DNA of 64,000 nucleotides from positions 10,478,001 through 10,542,000 of the forward strand of contig NC_071329.1 of NCBI RefSeq assembly GCF_010183535.1, written 5' to 3'. The translations under genes and the position numbers were made by a program. Positions 24,301-34,700 of this stretch are shown piece by piece. The DNA comes from Caenorhabditis remanei. Taxonomy: Eukaryota > Nematoda > Chromadorea > Rhabditida > Rhabditidae. Below the pieces are notes generated by a model, which saw nothing but the letters and a program-made list of their open reading frames with translations, was not told the origin of the DNA and made no database searches. Every line of letters begins with the position of its first letter. Positions within the stretch are counted from its first letter, which is position 1.

Positions 24301-24979
24301 TCTCTAACGCATGCAGAGGGAGCGCGTTTGCATTAAAATTAATCTGAAATGAAAAATTTTGGAAAAATGTCTCGTACAACGAATAGACAACGAATTTCGA
24401 AACGGTAAAAAAAGAATAAGATAGAAGATGATCTGAACTATAATTTTCATAAAAATCTCAAACGGAAAATATTCAGAACACGACTTATGGACAACTGAAA
24501 ATGGCGTTCAAATAATAGTTTGTTTGAAGGGCATGTCTAATTCGGAATGAAAATTGTTTTCTTTAGATAGATTCTCTGATATCTGAAATACTTCATAAAG
24601 TCAAAAATTACCTAAAAATAAAACAATTAGTAATCCATGTAATGGGCAATAACGGTATTTAGCACCTTTTTGATGGTTTTGGTCTGGAAACAAAAAAAAT
24701 CGAAAAAATAAAACGAAGCGATTGTAGAGGGTCCCGAAAAAAATATTTACCACTTTAGTTTGATTGATTCTGTTCAGTACTCATTGAGTCATGATCATAT
24801 CAAATTTCAGTTGAAAAAGTTGAAAAAACGTCATTTTTTCGGACTTTTTTCTATTTTTCAGCCGAATAAAAAATTTTCTCAAAAAAATAAAACGAAGGAA
24901 AAGTTTGAAATTTCAATGGGAATCTATTACTTTTTACAGCTTGTGATTTCGTCCACTACAGATTGATTGATGATGTTTT
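24301..24979. other. AT-rich spacer, nothing identified
   Basis: Very A/T-rich sequence between the RRP12 promoter region and the nested repeat. No exon or RNA is supported. Confidence 0.5.
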
Positions 24980-25806
24980 TAAGTGTGCCAACTTTCACCA
25001 CTGATATTACAGTATGTAGAGAAAGTGATGCCAGAGGGCCAACTCTATTTTGTTCTAAAAACCCATAACTTTGACAAAAACGTAGATCAGGCATAAAACT
25101 TCACTTTTTCAGTTGACAACATTTTTGTACGAGACCTCCCTGAAAAGTTATGCTCCTCCTCCTATTTCAGTGCAATGCTGTGAGCTTGTCTATTGTGATA
25201 GACTGTAACTCGCTAGTATGCGTTTGTACAAAAAAGTTGTCAACTATGAAAATAAAGCCCTATACTTGATCTACGGCCCTAGTAAAAATTAACATCTCGC
25301 GACACGTATTTTATGTGTTATAAACTCCTAAAAACTTCCGAGTTTGACAGTGCATCACGGCTTCCCTGATTGTCAGAATGAGCCAATTTTTAAAGGGAAT
25401 GTAGATTAGACGTAGTGCTTCACTTTTGCAGTTGACAACTTTCTTGTATTTCTCTTCTCTGAAAAGTTGTACTCCTCCATCAAATCTACCTAACTCTCCA
25501 CGAGATTGAGACTAAGTCGACTGTTTTCGATTGTAACTCGCTAGTAAGCGTCTGTAGAAAAAAGTCATCAACTAAGAAAGTGTAGCTATACACCTGATCT
25601 ACATATCCCTCAAAAATTGGCTCTTTCTGACAATTAGTGCCGTCGTGATGCTCTGTCAAACTTAGTACTTTTTATGAGTTCATAACAAGTAAAATAATTG
25701 TCCCAAGATGCTAATTTTTACTAGGGCCATAGATCAGACATAGGGCTTCATTTTCACAGTTGACAACTTTTTTGTACAGATGGTTGCTTGCGAGTTACAG
25801 TCTCTC
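24980..25806. repeat. Nested direct and inverted repeats with GTTGACAACTTTTTTGTAC motif
   Basis: The unit GTTGACAACnTTnTTGTA occurs at about 25110, 25430 and 25758, and in reverse complement at about 25217 and (degenerate) 25553. Arms 25200-25300 and 25708-25803 are near-identical inverted copies of about 100 bp (sharing ACTGTAACTCGC, TTGTACAAAAAAGTTGTCAACT and CCCTAGTAAAAATTA). The unit 25070-25200 is a diverged direct copy of 25390-25555. No coding potential. Looks like one or more palindromic DNA elements inserted or duplicated together. Confidence 0.7.
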
Positions 25807-25880
25807 AAAGATCTTCTACAGAACAGTTGAATTAGGCTTGTCGGCGAGAGAGTGGAGAGTGCTAGAGAAAAACACAGTTT

Positions 25881-25910
25881 GCTTGCGCATTTCGCGTGTG
25901 GGAGACTGTG
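25881..25910. repeat. Inverted copy of the RRP12 promoter motif
   Basis: GCTTGCGCATTTCGCGTGTG continuing to GGAGACTGTG is the exact reverse complement of 24235-24264, 1.6 kb away. Together the copies bracket the nested repeat block. Confidence 0.8.
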
Positions 25911-26709
25911 TCGCTGCAAGACCCAAGGTGGCTGATGTTGCAGGAAAACTCGGCCATGACTCTTTTTTTTCGGCCACTAGTGATGAAATGGGCGGAAGTT
26001 TAAATTTTGGTTTTCTTTTCAGAAAAGAAAACACGATCGTGTACACGAGATACACGAGATACTCACGAGTATTTTAAAAACTTGGTTGCAATATTTCTTA
26101 ATGAACAAACTACAAGTCTGTATTTGGTGTACATGTATTTAATCGAAAAGGGGCATGAGGGTGTGAAAGCAGAAATACGTGAACTCTTGTTTACAGGAGT
26201 TTTTTCACAGCATGTTTGAAAGGCCACGTGTTTCACATTCTTCATTTCCCATAAAACGTTTGTAATTTCGTGACGATTGAATTTTGCCTACAGAGAATTC
26301 ACTGATGACCAAGCTGGTTACCAGCTGGAATCGTTCACATGGTACAAGAAATGGTTGTATCTAAAACTAGCAAACAGAACGAAGCAAAATACGGAATTCT
26401 TGTTCAAACTTTTTTCAGAAAATTTTTTCTTTCACCTAACACTACATCGACTACTCAATTGAAGAAAGAAGCACCGAGAACATTGCATATTTTTGTTTTA
26501 CAAAAGAGTGAAAGTGTCAATCATTATTCTATCGTTTTACATAATTGATTATTTCAAAACATGGACGCCCTGGAGCTTGCTCTCACCCCGATCCTAAGCT
26601 CAGCATCCTAGAATTTTTCGGGGATTCAGAATCAGTGTGCTGAAAGAGGTACAAAGCCTACAAAATCTGTGCGATCCCTGTAGGAAACCACTTTTCACCA
26701 TTCTCTTAT
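25911..26709. other. Intergenic, no supported gene
   Basis: Contains a short plus-strand ORF, 26277-26462, whose middle (FTDDQAGYQLESF) looks less biased than the rest. I see no splice partners, start context or recognisable family. A degenerate single unit of the 72-bp repeat lies at 26562-26613. Confidence 0.35.
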
Positions 26710-26801
26710 GCTTAGGTTTCTTAAAAATTCGGGGAAAAATTGGAAAAACGGTTATTAGTCCGTTTTGTCAATTTTTTTTCGAATTTCGAAGAAACCTAAG
26801 C
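26710..26801. repeat. Imperfect hairpin repeat
   Basis: Left arm GCTTAGGTTTCTTAAAAATTC (26710-26730) and right arm its complement with mismatches, ending GAAACCTAAG (26791-26800). The loop region contains AAACGGTTATTAGTCCGTTT, itself a small palindrome. Confidence 0.6.
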
Positions 26802-26920
26802 CTTAGAAAAAGGTTATGTAACAAAAAACGTTCATTCAGCCACACACATTCAGCCAAAAATGTGCTCAAAAATTCGAAAATTTTAATCTTTTTTTTAGCA
26901 CACTAGCAGTAGTGACTAAA

Positions 26921-27254
26921 ATAGGGACGCCCTGGAGCTTGCTCTGACTCCGCCCCTTGGCTCAGCACACTAGAAGTAGTGATTACCTTAAAATAGGGAC
27001 GCCCTGGAGCTTGCTCTGACTCCGCCCCTTGGCTCAGCACACTAGAAGTAGTGATTACCTTAAAATAGGGACGCCCTGGAGCTTGCTCTGACTCCGCCCC
27101 TTGGCTCAGCACACTAGAAGTAGTGATTACCTTAAAATAGGGACGCCCTGAAGCTTGCTCTGACTCCGCCCCTTGGCTCAGCACACTAGAAGTAGTGATT
27201 ACCTTAAAATAGGGACGCCCTGGAGCTTGCTCTGACTCCGCCCCTTGGCTCAGT
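26921..27254. repeat. Tandem array of a 72-bp unit, about 4.6 copies
   Basis: Units start with ATAGGGACGCCCTGGAGCTT at 26921, 26993, 27065, 27137 and 27209, exactly 72 bp apart. The copies differ by one or two bases (for example CTGAAGC for CTGGAGC in the fourth). Each includes GACTCCGCCCCTTGGCTCAG and the small palindrome CACTAGAAGTAGTG. Because 72 is a multiple of three, an open frame with a 24-residue period runs through on the minus strand; I treat it as incidental. Confidence 0.9.
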
Positions 27255-27651
27255 CAGCTTTTAATTCATTTCAGCAAAGCCCTCGGGGGTTACCGCCTTA
27301 TGCTGCGTTCAAACTATTTTTTCCGCGGGGGAAAGGTTTCCTAATCAGCTCTTTCTTTTCCTCGTTTTCCTCTGCTCCTTTGAAATAATCAGGGGCGACC
27401 TGAGCATTTCTTTGGAGGAATTCTAATTAAAAATTTAGCTCTCCCTCCCAAAAACGCTCATGTTCTCAATGATCATTTCTATCGCTAGAAATGAATTTGC
27501 ATGAAAATTTCGAATTTTTCTACTGCCAACGAACTCTCTGGTTGATTCGATCATTCGGGTTTCTTATATTCAATTACACGCTGTTAAAATACGAATTTTA
27601 AATATCGAAAATGACGTGAAGTTATTATAATCATGATTAAGATATTTAAAC

Positions 27652-27725
27652 GTGTCCACTTGGAGTAGTGGTTAGTGCTGACGGTGCGAATCAAAAGGTT
27701 CTTGGTTCGATTCCTGTCCAAAACA
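27652..27725 (+). repeat. tRNA-like / tRNA-derived element
   Basis: TGGAGTAGTGGTTAG (27661) resembles an RNA polymerase III A box and GGTTCGATTCC (27704-27714) is a perfect B box, spaced as in a tRNA gene. The would-be acceptor stem does not pair, so it is a tRNA relic or the head of a tRNA-derived SINE rather than a working tRNA. Confidence 0.55.
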
Positions 27726-28742
27726 TGCGTGTTTTGTATGATGCTCAAAATCGGCATCATACACCCTCATGCCCCCTCGAAAAATACCCCAAGCCCCAAA
27801 TCGGGGGGATACAGGCGCGCCTGTATTTGTGTCTATTAGTGTAGTGAAGGTTACCAGATTTTCGTACTAGATCGATTTCGATCAAATCAAGTTAGTTTGA
27901 TCAGAAATTCCGTTAGGATGATTCCCGTTTTCATAATTCTCGAAAAGGATCTTATTATGAATGTTGTGTACATGTAAGAAAGAGGTTCACGTAAATCCAC
28001 TGATTATAAATAATACCAATTAACGTTCGTAGATTGCTCAGAATATGTAAACTTTTATGTCTGTTCATTTCGCAGCCATTGCTAAAAATTACCCTAACAG
28101 TACTATTAGTACTCTTTGAGTAAGAATTTATATCCACATTTTATTCAATATTGTCTTGAAAAAAGAATTTCGGTAAGTTCATTGACAAAACACAAAATGT
28201 AAAAAACATATCCGTAAATCACCAAAAAAAGAATTGGGAAAGTGGGAAGGAGAGCGCGAGAGAAAAATTGACCCCTGATTGTATGAATTCTTGATTCAAC
28301 ATAAAGACAATCAAAAAAGAAAAGCAAGAAAATGAAACAATGAAGTGAATTCGTTGGTGTTAGTTTACATCAGAAGACATAAAGGTAAGATTAGTTGGCA
28401 GAAGAAATGGGCTAAACTGTGAGGAGGCAAAACAATATTCGAAATAAAACGGGGATTTTAAGCATCTTAAAATGAGACAATGAATGAAAAAGAAATGTGT
28501 GAACCGAGGGTGGAAACCCGTAACGGGGAAGGGAAAGAGTGGACTATTACTTGCCCACGAATATTTTTGTAAAGGGAGAAGAAGCTATAAGACACTATAC
28601 ATTGAAAAATACAATCATCGAAAGTTTTGAAAAAAACTTTCGATTTTGAAACGAGGGAAGCGAAAAAAGGCACACAGCTTGAAATTCAAAAAGTGAATTA
28701 TCTGGAAAGAAAGGAAAAACTTGTAGCGATCGTGATCAGCAA
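27726..28742. other. Intergenic / 3' UTR of the SPRY-SOCS gene
   Basis: Low complexity. No exon is supported. The 3' UTR of the minus-strand gene should lie toward the right end. Confidence 0.5.
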
Positions 28743-31700
28743 TCAGTATTGATACATCAGGTATCGCTTGAGAATCGGTGGAATCATCAGCTCCTCGATA
28801 CTTTCTTCAGGTTGTGGTCCCAATTGAATTCGTACTCGACGTCGACACAATTCGGACAATGATAGAGGCTCGGCTGCAATAACAATTCACGTTATCAAAA
28901 GGGAACTCTCAAATTGGTATGTTATCACTGAGACAAGGGGATTTGCATATGAAATGATTCAGAAATTTGGGACAAATACTTATTTAACCAAGGTGCACGA
29001 TATAGGTACGAAAGGAGCGAGCGACAAAAGCTTCGTGTGAACGGTATCCCATTATATTGTTTTTCAGTGGCATCAGTATTCCTATCTTCTTCCCTTACTG
29101 AATATTTATTTTTGGTACAAAAAACCTATAAAATAGATGTACCCAGCTCTGAGCCGTCAGCTTGCATTTGCGAATCACCGGGAGTTAATGGCGGTCCGAA
29201 AAGCTCGCTAGGTGCTCTTACTGATGGAGGAGCTGGTAGATAAAGAGATTGATACGAAGATGCACAAGGTGTTTCATCCAGAACAATTGATCCATCAAAC
29301 GAAGGATCACGTCTGGGTGACTCGTTTGAACATTCATCGTCAAACTTTTGCCATTCGGCCGGTGGTTCGAAAAGTGAGTAAGAACTAGAGGAACTAGAAG
29401 CTCCGCCAGCCTGAAGATCATAAAAAGAGAATATTTTCGCAAGATCAGAAAATGGAGAAAAAGGTAAAACAGGAGATTGTGCGTCAGCGGCTCTCAGTGC
29501 GGCAGGAGAATTGGAGGGATATCTAGTTCTAGGTGGGGGTTTATAAGCTGGAGAGTGAAAAAGTGGGCGTGGAGGAGAGGGGCGGCGGTGGTGAGGCAGT
29601 GATGATCTCATTGGAAGTCGTCGAGATGTTGAAGGTGGAGAATCGAAAGAAATGAGCTCACGTTCAAGGGATCCAAGATATCGCATACTGATCTCACAAT
29701 GTCCCCATACTGCAGCAACGATTGGATACAACGTCTTCCCTTTCAAATTTCGAAAAGCAACTCCCAGATATTCTTCATCAGTAGCAAATGCCATATATCC
29801 TTCATCCATGTCCAAAATGCAGTAAAACTAAAATATAAATATAATTTTTTATGTAGAAAGAAGGCTACGTACCTTGTCTGGGACGTGATAGACATCTCGA
29901 CTGTTACTGAATGGGTACCTCCACGTCATTGTATTTTTTGAATCATGATGACATTCTCGCCTCGCTGTAAAATTGAAATTTAGCTACTTTTTCTTTAATG
30001 GCTCTTTCCAGCTTCTCATTTCAAAGTAACTGTTTTTAACGTTTTGATAGTAGAGGGGGGAAAAAACTCACTGATATCCCAACCATAACTTTCATTCGTT
30101 GTTCCGATTAATGCAGTATAACCTGTAGCGTGTAAAGGTGCTGTTTTTGTAGCAACTCCAACAACAGCATGTGTTCCTCGTTGACGTTCTGGCCACTCAA
30201 TCTGCCATACATGGAATCCACGACTGTAACCTATTTTCCCACGAATACAGTCTGTGCTCTGAGCAACTGGATGGCGGTGGAATGTGAATTTGTCTTCATC
30301 TTTTACAAAAATGTTTAGTGATCGGTCTTCCGGATTCCAGGAGTGTTGTTCTTGAATATATTGTGCAGGTGGAGGCATGTGCATGATTCGATCAAATCGT
30401 TCAGGTCGTAATAGATCATCCATTCCGCTCATCTGGAAATGACGATGATTGTCCAACAGAGTCATGCCAATGATTTTGTTGAGTAATCGATAGAATGAAG
30501 ATGGCTGATCTAATCAGGAGGCGAGAAAAAATATAACCACCATCTAGACAGACATACTGACAATGCTGCTTCGTAGGTCTCAGTCTCAAAAACAAGTTCC
30601 CCTTATCAATATCAGCCAGCACATATACACAGTCATTCTATTCGCTGTCCACTCTTATCGATACATATGAACGAGGAGGAGGAAATAGTGTACTCCCGTT
30701 GTTTTTTTTATTCATACGAAAAAGAAATGAATATTATCTGTCAGTGACACTGTTAGGTCAATTGATAAAAATTAAAACTATTTTGAAAAAGAAAACAACT
30801 CACCACTGCACTCGGATGAGCAGGAGACAAACTACGCATCGGCGCTGATCTTCCATTATGTGTTGTATAACTTTTTCGTTCTCGTGTCTGCGTAACAGGT
30901 CGAGAGGACCCCGTCAATCCAGAATGATGGTGTGATCCCGCTGCAGATGAAGCTGTCGAATTGGCAGAACTATTGGTTGCTCGATGATAAGCTGATGAGC
31001 TGGTGGAGCATGCTTCTGACGATGGCGACACTGAAAAATGTAACATTCAAGTTGCTTTTCTCGAACACGGGTACATTCATACTCTACAGTTATCTTGATT
31101 TTTTCGCCATCTTTCTCATTCACAAATGATCTATCATTTTTTTGGTACGACTTTGAATGACTTCTCTAAACTCAATTATTTTTGTTTTATGATCTATGCG
31201 TTTCTTTAGTTACAAGAACAGTTTTCAAAGTTACGTCCATTCCAGTAAATATGTGTGCTGAAAAGCTATTTTTCCGTTTTTTTACATTGTGCCAGCGCTG
31301 TTGGTGCGCAATGCAATGTCCGGGAAAATAAATAAATGTTTGTTTTCCGCATGCTGACGCCGTTTTGTGACGCGGAAAAATATATGTTTGTAAAGCACAA
31401 ACAGGCAAAGTGTTGTGATGCCATCGATATTGCTATGGAAAACTAGAATGAAAATCGCTTTTTCTACTTCTATCTTCAGATGGTTCTCGAACCGTTGTTA
31501 TCAAAAAACAGTTTAGTTTCTGTAGTAAAAGTGAAATTTCTAGTGAACAGTATTATGAAAATTGGACACGGTGGTAGTGATATAGGAAAGTGTAGAACAA
31601 TGGACATGTATTACAGCAGAAATCAATCGGTCCTCAAGACTTGAACCAGATGAGAATCTCGTATTGTGTATACGATTTCCTAATTATTTCGAAGAGAAAC

Positions 31701-34700
31701 AATTCTAGAATTTAATGAAAATTTACCGTCATTCATGTACTGCAGCAACATATTGCTGACATTATAAGTATACTCTTCTGCATTTGTTGATATTGCAGCT
31801 GCAGCATGGAAAACACTATAAATTATCTCTCGACTCAGTTGTTCCACCAAATCAGGAGTAATTATTGGAATTGTGGATCGGGTATATGAGGATAATGAGG
31901 AAGTTGAAGAAGAAGAAGAAGATGTGGAAGAAAGGGTTGTTGGTGATGTATACATTGAGGATGATAAGGATGCAGCCATCAAATCAAGGCTTTTCCTCCT
32001 TTTTTGATCACGAATTGGCAGGTTCTCCTGTTGGCAACGTTTTCTTGTATAAGGACTTGAACGTTGATATGAAGACGAACTTGGAGTGTTATTTTTATAA
32101 CTCGAAGACTGGATCAGCGAAAGACATTCTTTCCTTCCTGATCTGAGACTATTCAGCTTCCTGGACACTTCATTGGAATCATTGATCAGTGTTTTTCGAT
32201 TCATTTTGAGATTGATAGAATCAGAGTTGGAAATTTTTGACAAGAAAATAATAGAAGAAGAATATAATAGACACACAAGAAAGTGTGTGAATGAGAGGGC
32301 TGACGAAGGTGAAAGTCCTAGTGACCCAGAATTGTTAGAATAAACAGTCACCAGTAGTATTAACGAAATAGAGGTAATAAGATTTCAGCTAGATTCATGG
32401 AATCTTGAACTTGAGGAAGTAGCAAATCAATAAAACCGTGTATGTTGCCAACGTTTTTCGTCAGCTTGATCGTCCAACCGTCGGCGGGCGTAAGCGGCAG
32501 CCAGAATAAGAAGGAGAAATAGAAGAAAGCCTCGCGCAAGCCCTCGCGCACTTTCGCGTCTCGTTTCGCTTTCTCGGAGGCGCGCGGCGCAGTGCTTCGT
32601 CGAGAGATGCGGAAAGATGAAGATGAATAGGCAATCGGAGGAGGAGGTGGTGGAGAAGGACTTGCTGCCGATTCCAATACTGTAGAGGACGAGGAATAGA
32701 GAGGGACCGGGCTTTACAGTCTTCCTCTCGTTTCTCTCGATTTCCAAAAGCAAGGAAAGGTGTGTAGAAAGAAAATAAGTGGGAGGGATGGGGGACTGTC
32801 CAGAACTAGCAGCTACAAGCACGGATGACACAAGACCATTTGTTTGTCAATATTTTTGTCAACTCATACGATTCTTATCAATACTAAACTTTATACTGAG
32901 AAGTATTCGTAGACGGTACAGCGATGGGGACTAATTGTAAATAACTTTAGTGGGTGAAAACACGAAAAATAGTTATATACAGTTTGTATTATCAGTATAA
33001 TAGTAGGTTGTAGACTTAAATGTCTGAATTTGAATCTGAACGAAAACAGGACAAACTGTCTGATAATAATATATGTTTGATTAAAAATGGAATTTCAAAA
33101 TATTGATAGACGACTAAAAAATCTCACTCCAAATGGTATCCGGAAAATGTGAAATTCAAGTTTTTACCTGATCTAAGTTCGACGAGCCTTTCCATTTCGC
33201 TGTCTGATGAGAAACTACTCTCGTGCTCATCATGTTCAGTAGACATAGTTTCATCGTTATAAGTTTCGGCTACGAGGACCGGAGGTTCTGAGAATACGCT
33301 GTCGCTAGATTCATCACTCATTACAACGTCATAATCATCGTCCTCAGATGCCTCTTGATTGCTCTCGTAATTTGAATAAAAATCCGATTCATCCTCTATC
33401 ATTTTGTTGTTATCCGTCACTCTGTACACAGAAATAATTAGTATTACAGTAAAATAATCAGTTTAAAAACGAAGAACGAGAAAGGGAACGAGGAAAATAC
33501 TCATTTCGATTGTTATCTTATATTGGTAACTTGAATTCTTGAACATGAGCGAACCAGTGACGGTTTGAAAAAATAATAAACACAAAAACTGTATTTTGAA
33601 GAAAGAAACAAAAAGAAAATGAAAGATAGATGTATGCAGTACGAAAAATGTGAAAGAAGAAAAGCACTGTGCTGAAATGTGAACAAAAAATACAAAAACG
33701 AGAAGGAGAGATAACGAGACGCAGTGAGAGTAGAATGTGCCAAAAGGGGAGACATGTGACTACAGGTTATCGTAAATATATTGAGATGGTTCGTTGGAAA
33801 TCGATTTAATCTTATATTTTTTAAGGAGTAATGGAATCAAGATGAATTGTTCAAAACGCTCGGATATTGATTTTTTGAAAAGGAAAATTCCAACTTCTCA
33901 CAGTCTGTCGTCATATTGGTATTGTTGTATATCAAACGAACAAACTAACAAAAAGAGAGGCGAAACGAGACAAAAGCGCAAAATGCGTGCAGGTGGAGAA
34001 AGGAAAAAGAGAGGGCGAGTTTGTCTCTTTTCTACCTGCAATGTCTTTCAGTAGTGTATATTGGGAAGATCAAGTGGAGTAAGAGGGGTGAGCGACTGTT
34101 CAAAAGAAGCACAGAAAGGGCGCCAATGAGCTGCTGCTACAGAAAGAAAATGAGTGCGCAAGCGTAGGAGTGAAAGTAGGATGACAGTTCATATTACACG
34201 CTAGATACGTGTGAGTCAGTATGATATTTAACGGCGAGGCGGAGAAGAGAACCTAGAGCAAATATCGATGGATCCAGGTTCTTGGAATACCGCCAAGTTA
34301 TATCAGATTGAAATAATAATCCAGAACTGTAACTACTTCAATAAAAATGGAAAAGGAACAATTTCAGTTGAGTTTGATCGTAGAAAACATCGAACTAAAA
34401 AGTAAAACTTTTAGTAGAGAAACGTCTATATTAATCCAGATGCCTTTCACGAAAAAACTTATATGCAATGTGATAGCCTAATCCCAGCCTCTGATCCCCC
34501 CTCCGCACTTGCAGAATTATATATTCATCTTAGAAAATATTTTATTTCATCAAGTCTTTTCGCGGGCAGTGATTATGAAGAAGGAAGGTTGATTGGAGGA
34601 AACAGAATCTCGTTGTTTTCGTTGTTTTAAAATAAATCAATTCGATTAACTAGGATTTGATAAGCAAAGAAGGAAAAGAATTGGTCGGTGAAAAATGATC

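Noticed and set aside
26903..27184. Minus-strand ORF with a 24-residue repeat
   Set aside because: It is the translation of the 72-bp tandem array; the frame is open only because the period is a multiple of three. No start context, splice sites or flanking gene.
31865..32146. Plus-strand ORF of 93 codons
   Set aside because: It lies antisense to the Ser-rich alternative first exon of the SPSB gene and reads as a Lys/Met-rich shadow.
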